Origin: Mesorhizobium sp.
Lineage (GTDB): Bacteria; Pseudomonadota; Alphaproteobacteria; Rhizobiales; Rhizobiaceae
Direction: 5' to 3'
NCBI RefSeq assembly: GCF_004963255.1
Contig: NZ_SUGA01000007.1
Span: 1-64,000, forward strand
DNA: 64,000 bases
A model generated the notes under the pieces. It did no database searches and was not told the origin of the DNA. It saw nothing but the letters and a program-made list of their open reading frames with translations. The position numbers and the translations under genes are program-made. Position 1 is the stretch's first letter. Every line of letters begins with the position of its first letter. This document shows positions 46,588 through 55,865 of this stretch, piece after piece.

Positions 46588-47919
46588 TTACGCATTGTCG
46601 AACATGGTGGCAGAAGCCTGATCCTGGTTGAGGAAGACGCCACGCGGCCAGACGACCTGCACCACCGCGCCTTCGCCGAGGCCGCTCGAATTGCGGAAAT
46701 CGATGCTCGCGCCGGAACGCTCCAGCAAGGTCTTGGCGATGAACAGCCCGAGCCCCAGGCCGCCGCCGGCCTCGGTGCCCTGGCGCGTCGACATATAGGG
46801 CTCGCCGATGCGGTCGATGATCTCGGCCGGGAAGCCCGGCCCGTCGTCGGTGATGGAGAAGGTGACCGTCTCATTGTCCCAGCTCCAGCTGACGGTGACC
46901 GACTTGCGGGCGAAGTCGACGGCGTTCTCGACCAGGTTGCCGAGCCCGTAGATGACGCCGGGGTTGCGCTGCCCGACCGGCTCCGGGCCGATGCGCTCGC
47001 CGGGCCGCAGCCGGATCGAGATGCCGAAATCGCGATGCGGCGCCGTCACTTCCTCGATCAGCGAGGTGAGCGGCATGCGCGACAGATGCGCTTCGCCTTC
47101 CGAGGACAGGCTGGTCAGGCGCTTCAGGATCTCGCGGCAGCGTTCGCTCTGCGAGCGCAGGAGCTTGACGTCCTCGCCGTATTTCGGGTCCTTGCCGAGC
47201 GCTTTTTCCATCTCCTTGGCGACGACGGTGATGGTGGCCAGCGGCGTGCCGAGCTCATGCGCGGCGGCGGCAGCCAGACCGTCCAGCGCCGAAAGATGCT
47301 GCTCGCGCTGCAGCACCAGCTCGGTGGCGGCCAAAGCGTTGGCGAGCAGGCGCGCTTCCGCCGCGACGCGGAAGGCATAGATGGCGGTGAAGGCGATCGA
47401 GGCGAAGACCGCCATCCACATGCCGGCGACATAGATGAAGGGCATCGGCAATGGCGCGTCTTGGTACCAGGGCAGCGGCAGGTGGAAGAACACAAGCAGC
47501 GTCGCGGCCACCATGACCAGCGCGCCGAGGATCGCGGTGAACCGCAGCGGCAGCGACGCAGCCGAAATGACAACAGGCACGGAAAGCAGCACCGAGAACG
47601 GGTTGGTCAGGCCTCCGGTCATGTAAAGCAAACCGCTGAGCTGCAGGCCGTCGAAGGTCAGGATGGCGAAGGCCGAGAGCGGGGTGAGCCGATGCGCGGC
47701 CGGATAGCGGAAGGTGAGCCACAGATTCATCCAGGCCGACAAGGCGATGAGCGCGAAGCACATCGAGACCGGCAGCGGGAATTTCAGCCCATAGGCGACG
47801 ACAAGCACGGTCAGGCTCTGGCCGACGATGGCCAGCCAGCGCAGGCGGACCAGCGTGTTGAGCCGCAACCGCTGGCTTGGCTGGGAATCGGGCGCGCGCA
47901 GGATGTTGATCATGGCCAA
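46588..47919 (-). CDS. actS: ActS/RegB-type redox sensor histidine kinase
   Basis: 443 residues. Six membrane helices are expected in the first 190 residues, with the quinone-site motif GGLTNPFSVLLS. The kinase core carries the phospho-His in AAAHELGTPLATI, a conserved redox Cys in QSERCREILKRL, NLVENAVDFAR (N box), DDGPGFP (D/F box) and GGGLGLGLFIAKTLLE (G box). It phosphorylates ActR. The hrpB gene reads on the same strand from upstream. Confidence 0.95.
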   Translation of the reverse strand: MAMINILRAPDSQPSQRLRLNTLVRLRWLAIVGQSLTVLVVAYGLKFPLPVSMCFALIALSAWMNLWLTFRYPAAHRLTPLSAFAILTFDGLQLSGLLYMTGGLTNPFSVLLSVPVVISAASLPLRFTAILGALVMVAATLLVFFHLPLPWYQDAPLPMPFIYVAGMWMAVFASIAFTAIYAFRVAAEARLLANALAATELVLQREQHLSALDGLAAAAAHELGTPLATITVVAKEMEKALGKDPKYGEDVKLLRSQSERCREILKRLTSLSSEGEAHLSRMPLTSLIEEVTAPHRDFGISIRLRPGERIGPEPVGQRNPGVIYGLGNLVENAVDFARKSVTVSWSWDNETVTFSITDDGPGFPAEIIDRIGEPYMSTRQGTEAGGGLGLGLFIAKTLLERSGASIDFRNSSGLGEGAVVQVVWPRGVFLNQDQASATMFDNA

Positions 47920-47956
47920 GGATTACAGCCGCAGGAGGCGAAACGATAGAGCATCG

Positions 47957-50419
47957 TCACGTCCCGCGCGGCTTGGCGCGGCTGGTGGCGGTGGCCAGCA
48001 GCGGGTTTTCCGGCCAGACATGCTTTGGGTAGCGGCCGCGCATGTCGGTGCGCACATCCGCCCAGGAGCCGCGCCAGAAGCCGGGCAAGTCGCGCGTCGT
48101 CTGGATCGGGCGATGCGCCGGCGACAGAAGCTCCAGCGTCAGCGGCACGGTGCCGTTGGCGATGGAAGGATGCCGGTCGAGGCCGAACAACTCCTGCACG
48201 CGGATCGAAAGCACCGGCCATTCGCCGTCATAGCGGATCGGGACATGGCTGCCGGACGGCGCGTCGAAATGGGTCGGCGCCAGCGCGTCGACCTTGCGCT
48301 GCAACTCGTGCGGGACCAGCGCCATGAGCGCCGACGATAAAGTCGCCGGCTTGATGGCCGCGAAGGAGGCGTCGCCGGCGAGGAACGGCAAGAGCCAGTC
48401 GTCGAGGCGCTCGACAAGCGCTTCATCCGAAACGTCGGGCCAGGGCGCGCCGAGGCCGCGATGCAGCCAGCCGAGCCGCCGGCGAAGCGTCTCGGCCTCC
48501 TTGCCCCAGTCGAGCAGCGACAGGCCGTGCTCTCTCAGCGCGTCGAGAATGGCGCGGTCGGCATCGGCGCCGGACGGCGCCGGCAGCATGCGTTCGGACA
48601 GCGTGATGGCGCCGAGCCTGGCGGTCTCGCGCATGCGCAGGGCGCGGCGCTCGCGGTCGAAGCTCGTCTCGCGCTTCGTCTCGATGCGATTGGCAAGAGC
48701 GGCGCGGATATCGGCTTCGCCGACCGGCGCGGCCGCGGCGATGCGGGCGTTCTGCGCCTTGCCTTGCAGGTCGGCGACGACCAGCCAGGTTTCATTCGCC
48801 AGCGGATCGGCGGCATCGACCATGGCGCCCGAACCGTTGGCGAGCACGAAGCGGCCGCGCTCGCCGCGCGCCCTCGCCACGCGATCCGGCCAGGCATGGA
48901 TCAAAAGGGGGCCGGCAGAGGCCGCTTCGCCGCCCTGCCCGCCACCGGCCTGCCTGGCCAAACGCTCGGCGAGCTGCCTGGCGGCATTGGCGCGCGGCGA
49001 TTTCTCGCCGCGAAACCGGATCAGCCGCCGCTCCAGATCGGCGCTGTCGCCGCCCAGCCCGCGCTCGGTCAAAAGCACGGCAAGCGTCGCCGCTTCGAGC
49101 GCGTGGCCGGTCTTCGCCGCTTCGGCCACCATATGCGCCAGCCGCACCGGCAGCGCCAGCTTGCGCATGGCGGCGCCCGCCTCCGTCACCCGGCCTGCCT
49201 CATCGAGGGCGTGCAGCGCCTTGAGCAGAACCCTGGCCTCGTTGAGTGCCGGGGCCGGCGGCGGATCGAGGAAGGACAGGCTCGACGGATCGGCGACGCC
49301 GAAGGCGGCGCAGTCGAGCAGCAGGCCGGACAGATCGGCCTCGAGGATTTCCGGCGGCGTGAAGGCGGGAAGTGACGCGGTCTGCTCGGCGCGCCACAGG
49401 CGCACCGCCACGCCGGCTTGCGTGCGCCCGGCGCGGCCGGCGCGCTGATCGGCCGAGGCCCTGCTGACGCGCACCGTCTCCAGCCTGGTCAAGCCGCTCG
49501 CCGGCTCGTAGCGCGGCAGCCGCGACAGGCCGGAATCGATGACGACGCGCACGCCGTCGATGGTGATCGAGGTCTCGGCGATCGAGGTTGCCAGCACCAC
49601 CTTGCGGCGGGCGGCCGGCGCCGGTTTGATCGCCTGGTCCTGCGCCCGGTTGTCAAGCTGACCGTAGAGCGGAACGATATCGGTGTCGGCCGCAACGTTG
49701 CCCTGAAGCCGCTCGGCGGTGCGCTCGATCTCACGCTGTCCGGGCAGGAAGGCGAGCACGCTGCCCTGCTCGGTAGCCAAGGCTGCGCGCACGGCCTTTG
49801 CCATAGCGTCCTCGATCGCCGTGCCGGGCGGGCGTTCGTCGTAGCGGATATCGACCGGATAGGCGCGGCCCTCGCTTTCGATCACCGGCGCTTCCGACAA
49901 AAGCTTCGCCACGCGCGCGCCGTCGAGCGTCGCCGACATGACCAGCAGACGCAGGTCCGGCCGCAGCGCGCCCTGCACGTCGAGCGCCAGCGCCAGGCCG
50001 AAATCGCCGTCGAGCGAGCGCTCATGGAATTCGTCGAAGATCACCGCCGAGACGCCCGGCAGCTCCGGATCGTCGAGGATCATGCGCGAGAGCACGCCTT
50101 CGGTGACGACCAGGATTCTTGTCCGCGCCGAGGTCCGGTTCTCCATGCGCATGGCGTAGCCGACCGTGCCGCCCGGCTCCTCGCCGAGCAGTTCAGCCAT
50201 GCGGCGGGCGGCGGCGCGGGCGGCGAGCCTTCGCGGTTCGAGCAGCACGATCCGGCCCTGCCCCAGCCATGGCGCGTTGAGCAGCGCCAGCGGCACCAGC
50301 GTCGTCTTGCCGGCGCCGGGCGGCGCCACCAGCACGGCGCTGCTGCGCCGCGAAAGTGCTTCGCCGAGTGCCGGCAGCACGGCTGTGACCGGAAGCTCCG
50401 GCAAGGGTTTCGTCGTCAT
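47957..50419 (-). CDS. hrpB: ATP-dependent helicase HrpB
   Basis: 820-residue DEAH-box helicase. Walker A is APPGAGKTTLVPLALL, the DEAH-like box is FDEFHERSLDGDFGLAL, and SATLDGARV and QRAGRAGRTQAGVAVRLW are motifs III and VI. The C-terminal HrpB_C region follows. The cellular role of HrpB is poorly defined (RNA processing is likely). Same position relative to actS as in other rhizobia (recollection). Confidence 0.95.
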   Translation of the reverse strand: MTTKPLPELPVTAVLPALGEALSRRSSAVLVAPPGAGKTTLVPLALLNAPWLGQGRIVLLEPRRLAARAAARRMAELLGEEPGGTVGYAMRMENRTSARTRILVVTEGVLSRMILDDPELPGVSAVIFDEFHERSLDGDFGLALALDVQGALRPDLRLLVMSATLDGARVAKLLSEAPVIESEGRAYPVDIRYDERPPGTAIEDAMAKAVRAALATEQGSVLAFLPGQREIERTAERLQGNVAADTDIVPLYGQLDNRAQDQAIKPAPAARRKVVLATSIAETSITIDGVRVVIDSGLSRLPRYEPASGLTRLETVRVSRASADQRAGRAGRTQAGVAVRLWRAEQTASLPAFTPPEILEADLSGLLLDCAAFGVADPSSLSFLDPPPAPALNEARVLLKALHALDEAGRVTEAGAAMRKLALPVRLAHMVAEAAKTGHALEAATLAVLLTERGLGGDSADLERRLIRFRGEKSPRANAARQLAERLARQAGGGQGGEAASAGPLLIHAWPDRVARARGERGRFVLANGSGAMVDAADPLANETWLVVADLQGKAQNARIAAAAPVGEADIRAALANRIETKRETSFDRERRALRMRETARLGAITLSERMLPAPSGADADRAILDALREHGLSLLDWGKEAETLRRRLGWLHRGLGAPWPDVSDEALVERLDDWLLPFLAGDASFAAIKPATLSSALMALVPHELQRKVDALAPTHFDAPSGSHVPIRYDGEWPVLSIRVQELFGLDRHPSIANGTVPLTLELLSPAHRPIQTTRDLPGFWRGSWADVRTDMRGRYPKHVWPENPLLATATSRAKPRGT

Positions 50420-50464
50420 GTCGCCCGCATATCAGCGGTCGCGGTCGCCATGCAACGTATGCGC

Positions 50465-51355
50465 TCAAAGCCTGGTGCGCGAAAACGGGTTCCAGCGCAC
50501 GGTGCCGAGCCTGACCTCTTCACGCACCATCGTCAGCAGGCCGGATGCGCCGACCACCGCCAGGCCGACCAGCGACAGCCAGTCGGGATATTCCTGGAAG
50601 AACAGCGCGCCGAGGATGACCGCCCAGACGATCTGCGAATAATGCGTCGGCGCGATGCGGTTCGCGGGCGCGTATTTGACCGCAAGCAATTGCAGCAGCT
50701 GCCCGCCGGCGGTGAAGAGGCCCGCCATCATCAGCCAGACCAGTTGCCCGAGATTGGGGAGCGCGAACGAGGTGGCGGCCGCGCCGACGCCGTTGAAGAC
50801 AAGGCCGTAGCAGACCAGCGCGCCGAGGATCGTCGTGCGCTTTTCCTGCTGGGCGAGCGAGCGCATTAGGATGACGCTGATGGCGGCGAGGAAGGCGTTG
50901 GCGAAGGCGGCGAGATGGCCGAGATGCAATTCGCGAAAACCCGGCCGCACCACCAGCATGACGCCGGCAAAGCCGGCGACCACGGCCAGCCACCGCCAGG
51001 GACCGACTTTCTCCTTCAGGATCACCGTCGACAGGATGGTGACCAGCAATGGCGCAAGGAAGATCAGCGCGTAGACTTCCGCCAGCGGAATGGTGGTGAA
51101 GGCAAAGACGCTGAGCACGCCCGAGGCGATGCCGGCCAGAGCGCGCGCCTGCACCGCCCATGGCCTTTTGGTGCGCCAGAAATCGCGCCAGCGCTCGTCC
51201 CCGGGCTTCGTGAAGAACAGGAAGCAGCCGGCAAACAGGGTCGAGAAGAAGCCGATCTCGAAGACGGTGAACTGCCCGCCCAGGCTCTTGATGACGGCGT
51301 CGCTGAACGAATAGCTTGCATAGGCGATCAGGGCGAGCAGAATTCCGTTCGGCAT
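50465..51355 (-). CDS. EamA/RhaT-like DMT transporter
   Basis: 296 residues with ten membrane helices in two EamA halves (GILLALIAYASYSFSDAVIKS; LAAFANAFLAAISVILMRSLA). Export of a metabolite is likely; the substrate is unknown. ATG 51355 is chosen because the upstream frame is not conserved. It is divergent from the PIG-L gene by 21 bp. Confidence 0.85.
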   Translation of the reverse strand: MPNGILLALIAYASYSFSDAVIKSLGGQFTVFEIGFFSTLFAGCFLFFTKPGDERWRDFWRTKRPWAVQARALAGIASGVLSVFAFTTIPLAEVYALIFLAPLLVTILSTVILKEKVGPWRWLAVVAGFAGVMLVVRPGFRELHLGHLAAFANAFLAAISVILMRSLAQQEKRTTILGALVCYGLVFNGVGAAATSFALPNLGQLVWLMMAGLFTAGGQLLQLLAVKYAPANRIAPTHYSQIVWAVILGALFFQEYPDWLSLVGLAVVGASGLLTMVREEVRLGTVRWNPFSRTRL

Positions 51356-51376
51356 GTCATTTCCGGGAGAGAAGAC

Positions 51377-52075
51377 GTGAAGATACTGGCGCTGGGCGCC
51401 CATCCCGACGACATCGAGATATTCATGTTCGGTACGCTGGCCGCCTATGCCGCGCAAGGCGCAGAGCTCAATTTTGCGATAGCCACTGATGGTGCCAGGG
51501 GCGGTACGGACGACCCGGCGGCGCTCGCCCGCTTGCGGCGCAAGGAAGCGGCCAAGGCGGCAGGGCTGCTCGGCGTCGAGCCGCGCTTCCTCGACTTTCC
51601 CGACGGCGAACTCGTTGCCGATGCCGCGTTCATTGCGGCGCTGAAGGCGCTGATCGGCGAGGTGAAGCCCGACCTCGCCATCACCCATGCGCCCTACGAC
51701 TATCACGGCGACCACCGCGCCCTGTCCGACGGCGTGCGCATCGCGGCGTCGTTCGCGGTGCCGGTGCTGCATGCCGACACGCTCGGCGGCACCGGTTTTT
51801 CACCGACGCATTATGTCGAGATCTCGCAGCATTGGGAGATCAAGGCTGAAGCGATCCGCGCGCACCAGTCGCAAGGTCCCGAGCATTATGTGCACAGGGC
51901 GCGCCTCCAGAACGAGTTCCGCGCCGGCCAGTGCAACGGCGCCTCCGGCGCGCTGGCAGAAGCCTTCCGCTTCGAGCCTATTTTCCCCTTCGCCGACATA
52001 CGCGCGCTGTTGCCGCCGGCGCCGGCGATCCGGCCGGTGACGGCGAGCCCCAGCCCTGCCGCCGGGGCCAGCTGA
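51377..52075 (+). CDS. PIG-L family deacetylase
   Basis: 232 residues starting at GTG 51377 after GGGAGA. The zinc motif is LGAHPDDIEIFMFGT near the N-terminus, with the later ligand in YDYHGDHRALS. PIG-L/LmbE enzymes remove acetyl groups from N-acetylglucosamine-like sugars or related small molecules. A 251-bp gap with operators separates it from the ABC operon, so a role in that operon is not implied. Confidence 0.88.
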   Translation: MKILALGAHPDDIEIFMFGTLAAYAAQGAELNFAIATDGARGGTDDPAALARLRRKEAAKAAGLLGVEPRFLDFPDGELVADAAFIAALKALIGEVKPDLAITHAPYDYHGDHRALSDGVRIAASFAVPVLHADTLGGTGFSPTHYVEISQHWEIKAEAIRAHQSQGPEHYVHRARLQNEFRAGQCNGASGALAEAFRFEPIFPFADIRALLPPAPAIRPVTASPSPAAGAS

Positions 52076-52164
52076 CCGCGGCGGACACAGGTCCGGCGAT
52101 CATTTCCCAACGATTTCAAGCACCCGTTTCGCCATGCTGCGACGCAGCAACGAATTCGCTTGCG

Positions 52165-52252
52165 TTGTTTAGTAAAAAGAGCATCACTAAACAAATTACT
52201 AAACATCGGCAGCGCATCGCGCTTCGTGGCGACGCATAGCGCGTCTGTTTAG
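52165..52252. promoter_or_regulatory. TGTTTAG operator cluster upstream of the ABC/DHA operon
   Basis: TTGTTTAGT (52165) and ACTAAACAA (52186) form a perfect 9-bp dyad. A second ACTAAACAT follows at 52198, 12 bp later, and TGTTTAG recurs at 52246. All lie within 165 bp of the operon's first ATG, in an AT-rich patch. A repressor or activator site is likely; the regulator is not encoded in the visible sequence. Confidence 0.6.
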
Positions 52253-52326
52253 GCCCTCGGAGGAGCGAGGGTTGAGGGGCTCTTGAAACCGTCATCCGGA
52301 CGCGTTTCGCAAATGGGAGGTAAGGC

Positions 52327-53658
52327 ATGAAATCGACCTTGAAACTGGCGTTGGGACTGGCCTCGGCGATGTTTGCGTCGACAGCCGTCTCGAACGTCGC
52401 GCATGCGGAAGACCTGACGCTGTGCTGGGCGGCCTGGGATCCGGCCAACGCGCTCGTGGAACTGTCCAAGGACTTCACCAAGGAAACCGGCATCGGCATG
52501 AAGTTCGAGTTCGTGCCGTGGACGAACTACGCCGACCGCTTCCTCAACGAGCTCAACTCGCACGGCAAGCTCTGCGACCTGATCATCGGCGACAGCCAGT
52601 GGATCGGCGGCGCCGCGGAGAACGGCCATTACGTCAAGCTGAACGACTTCTTCGACAAGGAGAAGATCAGCATGGACGACTTCGTGCCGGCGACCGTTGT
52701 CGGCTATTCCGAATGGCCGAAGAACACGCCGAACTACTGGGCGCTGCCGGCCATGGGCGACGTCGTCGGCTGGACCTATCGCAAGGACTGGTTCTCGCGG
52801 CCCGAGCTGCAGAAGGAATTCAAGGAAAAATATGGCTGGGACCTGGCCGCGCCGACCACCTTCGACCAGTTGAAGCAGATCGCGGAGTTCTTCCAGAAGC
52901 GTCAGATCGACGGCAAGACCGTCTATGGCGCCTCGATCTACACCGAGCGCGGCTCGGAGGGCATCACCATGGGCGCCATGGACGTGCTCTACAGCTACGG
53001 CTTCCAGTATGAGAACCCGAAGAAGCCCTATGAGATGGAAGGCTTCGTCAACTCCGAGAAATCGGTGAAGGGGCTGGAATTCTACAAGGCGCTCTATGAC
53101 TGCTGCACGCCTCCTGGTTCCTCCAATGCCTACATGGGTGAAGGTGTCGACGCCTTCAAATCCGGACAGGTGGCGATGCATATGAACTTCGCCTTCACCT
53201 GGCCCGGCCTGCAGAAGGACGAGAATGTCGGCGGCGACAAGATCGGCTACTTCGTCAATCCGAAGGGACCCGACGGCGACCAGTTCGCTCAGCTCGGCGG
53301 CCAGGGCATCTCGGTGGTGTCCTATTCCGACAAGCAGGAATCGGCGCTGAAATACATCAAGTGGTTCGCCAACAAGGACGTGCAGGCCAAGTGGTGGTCG
53401 CTCGGCGGCTATTCCTGCCTGAACTCCGTGGTCAAGGACCCGAAGTTCCCGTCCAGCCAGCCCTATGCGCAGGCCTTCCTCGACTCGATGGCGATCGTGA
53501 AGGACTTCTGGGCCGAACCGAGCTACGCGCCGCTGCTGCAGGCCTCGCAGAAGCGCTTCCATGACTATGTCGTGGCCGGCCAGGGCTCGGCCAAGGACGC
53601 GCTGGACGGTCTCGTCAAGGACTGGACGCAGGTGTTCCAGGACGACGGCAAGATGTAA
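52327..53658 (+). CDS. ABC transporter substrate-binding protein (family 1)
   Basis: 443 residues, signal peptide cleaved near AHA|EDLT. The mature protein is a type-I sugar-binding fold: ETGIGMKFEFVPWTNYADRFLNEL, CDLIIGDSQWIGGAAENGHYV, GYFVNPKGPDGDQFAQLGGQG. It delivers the substrate to the permease pair encoded next. The substrate is inferred to be a triose or polyol from the DHA kinase genes in the operon. GGGAGG precedes the ATG. Confidence 0.95.
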   Translation: MKSTLKLALGLASAMFASTAVSNVAHAEDLTLCWAAWDPANALVELSKDFTKETGIGMKFEFVPWTNYADRFLNELNSHGKLCDLIIGDSQWIGGAAENGHYVKLNDFFDKEKISMDDFVPATVVGYSEWPKNTPNYWALPAMGDVVGWTYRKDWFSRPELQKEFKEKYGWDLAAPTTFDQLKQIAEFFQKRQIDGKTVYGASIYTERGSEGITMGAMDVLYSYGFQYENPKKPYEMEGFVNSEKSVKGLEFYKALYDCCTPPGSSNAYMGEGVDAFKSGQVAMHMNFAFTWPGLQKDENVGGDKIGYFVNPKGPDGDQFAQLGGQGISVVSYSDKQESALKYIKWFANKDVQAKWWSLGGYSCLNSVVKDPKFPSSQPYAQAFLDSMAIVKDFWAEPSYAPLLQASQKRFHDYVVAGQGSAKDALDGLVKDWTQVFQDDGKM

Positions 53659-53681
53659 GGCTCCTCCCGAGCTTGATCGAA

Positions 53682-53711
53682 GCGTCCCGTGCCGCCCTTG
53701 GCACGGGACGC
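53682..53711 (+). promoter_or_regulatory. intercistronic hairpin after the binding-protein gene
   Basis: GCGTCCCGTGCC pairs perfectly with GGCACGGGACGC over a 6-nt loop. No T-run follows. Such hairpins stabilise the upstream message, giving much more binding protein than membrane protein. Confidence 0.7.
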
Positions 53712-53765
53712 AGTTCAGATAAATTCCATAGCCGAGACTTACCCGTGACCGAAGCAGGACTTACC

Positions 53766-54713
53766 ATGCTCGATCGGACTGCGGACAACGTTGCCCGGGC
53801 CACACCGGAGCCGTTGGCCAAGAAGATCCGGGGCATCAGCGACAAGGGCCTCGCCTGGCTGTTCATCTCGCCGACGATCCTTCTGTTGCTTGCCATCAAC
53901 ATCTTCCCGCTGTTCTGGGCGATCTATCTGTCGTTCACCAATTACCGCGCCAACCGCCCCAACGAGGTGGTGAAGAACCTCGGGCTCGCCAATTACCAGC
54001 GCATCCTCGGCGACCATGACATCTGGATCGCCATGCAGACGACGGCGCATTTCGTGTTCTGGACGATCCTGCTGCAGACGGTGATCGGCTTCACGCTCGC
54101 GTGGCTGATCGACCGCAAGTTCCGCGGCCATGCCTTCTGGACCACAATCATCCTGGTGCCGATGATGCTGTCGCCGGCGGTGGTCGGGAATTTCTGGCGC
54201 TTCCTCTACGAACCGCAGATCGGGCTCTTCTCCTATGTCATCTCCTTCGTCACCGGCATCCCTCCGACGAATGTGCAGATGCTGTCCAATGTCGAGCTGG
54301 CGCCATGGGCGATCATCATCGTCGACACCTGGATGTGGACGCCTTACGTGATGCTGATCTGCCTCGCCGGCCTGCGCTCGATCCCCGAATACATCTATGA
54401 GGCGGCCGAGGTCGACCGCGCCTCCAACTGGCGGCAGTTCTGGTCGATCACGCTGCCGATGGCGCTGCCCTTCATCATGCTGGCGGTGCTGTTCCGCGGC
54501 ATCGAGAACTTCAAGATGTTCGACATGGTCAACCTCTTGACCGGCGGCGGACCCGGCTCGACCACCGAGGTCGCCTCGATCACGCTGAAGCGGCAGGCCT
54601 TCGAGAGCTGGCGCACCGGCTATTCCTCGGCCTTCGCCATCATCCTGTTCGTGGCCGTGTTCGGGCTGGCCAACATCTACGTCAAGGCGCTCAACAAGGT
54701 GAAGCAGAGATGA
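53766..54713 (+). CDS. ABC transporter permease (MalF type)
   Basis: 315 residues with about six membrane helices and the permease EAA loop EAAEVDRASNWRQFWSITLPM. LFISPTILLLLAINIFPLFWAIYLSF is the first long helix. ATG 53766 follows AGGAC; a GTG seven codons upstream is possible. The stop overlaps the next permease start (ATGA). Confidence 0.94.
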   Translation: MLDRTADNVARATPEPLAKKIRGISDKGLAWLFISPTILLLLAINIFPLFWAIYLSFTNYRANRPNEVVKNLGLANYQRILGDHDIWIAMQTTAHFVFWTILLQTVIGFTLAWLIDRKFRGHAFWTTIILVPMMLSPAVVGNFWRFLYEPQIGLFSYVISFVTGIPPTNVQMLSNVELAPWAIIIVDTWMWTPYVMLICLAGLRSIPEYIYEAAEVDRASNWRQFWSITLPMALPFIMLAVLFRGIENFKMFDMVNLLTGGGPGSTTEVASITLKRQAFESWRTGYSSAFAIILFVAVFGLANIYVKALNKVKQR

Positions 54714-55660
54714 GCCTGACCACCGCCCATTCCGTCGTAGCACCCTCGTCGAACGCGAAGCTGATCGCCGGCACGATCATCATAGCCTATGCGCTGATCT
54801 CGATCGTGCCGCTGCTGTGGATCTTCGCCACCAGCTTCAAGACGCCGCCGGATTCGATCGCCTATCCGCCGAAGATCATCTTCCAGCCGAGCATCGAGGG
54901 CTATTGCAACCTGTTCACCACGCGCACCCGGCAGACGCCGGAATATATCAACTCGCTCGGGCCGGCGACCGGCTTCTGCGACGAGACCGTGCGCAAGCGC
55001 AACATGGTGATCGCCGGGCCGTCGAACTTCCTGCCGCGCTTCGTCAACTCGCTGATCATAGCCTTCGGCTCTACCTTCTGCGCGGTGTTTTTGGGCACGC
55101 TCTCGGCCTATGGCTTCTCGCGCTTCAAGGTGCCGCTAGCCGACGACCTGTTGTTCTTCATCCTGTCGACGCGCTTCATGCCGCCGATCGCGGTGGCGAT
55201 CCCGATCTACCTGATGTATCGCGAGCTCGGCCTCTCCGACACCGCGCTCGGCATGATCCTGCTCTACACAGCGGTCAACGTCTCGCTGGCGGTGTGGTTG
55301 CTCAAAGGCTTCATCGACGAAATCCCGCGCGAGTATGAGGAGGCGGCGATGATCGACGGCTATACGCGGCTGCAGGCCTTCTGGCGTACCGTGCTGCCGC
55401 AGGCGACCACCGGCATCGCGGCGACCGCCATCTTCTGCCTGATCTTTGCCTGGAACGAATATGCGTTCGCCGCGCTGCTCACTTCCGGCACCGCGCAAAC
55501 CGCGCCGCCCTTCATCCCGACCATCATCGGCGAGGGCGGCCAGGACTGGCCGGCGGTTGCCGCCGGCACGACCATCTTCCTGGTGCCGATCCTCGTCTTC
55601 ACCATTCTGCTGCGCAAGCAATTGCTGCGCGGCATCACCTTCGGCGCGGTGCGCAAATGA
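54710..55660 (+). CDS. ABC transporter permease (MalG type)
   Basis: 316 residues with six helices and the EAA loop EAAMIDGYTRLQAFWRTVLPQ. There is a sizeable periplasmic insert with two Cys (GYCNLFTTRTRQTPE, ATGFCDETVRK) that could form a disulfide. Start overlaps the preceding stop by four bases; its own stop overlaps the small membrane gene. Confidence 0.94.
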   Translation: MSLTTAHSVVAPSSNAKLIAGTIIIAYALISIVPLLWIFATSFKTPPDSIAYPPKIIFQPSIEGYCNLFTTRTRQTPEYINSLGPATGFCDETVRKRNMVIAGPSNFLPRFVNSLIIAFGSTFCAVFLGTLSAYGFSRFKVPLADDLLFFILSTRFMPPIAVAIPIYLMYRELGLSDTALGMILLYTAVNVSLAVWLLKGFIDEIPREYEEAAMIDGYTRLQAFWRTVLPQATTGIAATAIFCLIFAWNEYAFAALLTSGTAQTAPPFIPTIIGEGGQDWPAVAAGTTIFLVPILVFTILLRKQLLRGITFGAVRK

Positions 55661-55863
55661 GCGCGATCCAGATCGCAAAACGCAAATCGCGCTGGCCACG
55701 CTGGGCAAGGCGCGGCCTGATGGAAAACATCGCCACGGCGATCATCGCGATCGGCTTCTTGATGCTGTTCCAGCCCTTCGCGCTGTCGCTCTACACCTAT
55801 TCCTTCATCACCATGCTCGCCGGCACGGTCATGTTCATCATCGTCTCGAAATTCCCGGAATAG
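55657..55863 (+). CDS. small membrane protein inside the ABC operon
   Basis: 68 residues: a basic N-terminus (KRKSRWPRWARRGLME), then two close hydrophobic segments (NIATAIIAIGFLMLFQPFAL and YTYSFITMLAGTVMFIIVS). It starts by a four-base overlap with the permease stop and ends two bases before the ATPase gene, so it is translated as part of the operon. Small membrane proteins also occur in rhizobial glycerol importers, but no family match is recognised here. Confidence 0.75.
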   Translation: MSAIQIAKRKSRWPRWARRGLMENIATAIIAIGFLMLFQPFALSLYTYSFITMLAGTVMFIIVSKFPE

Positions 55864-55865
55864 AG

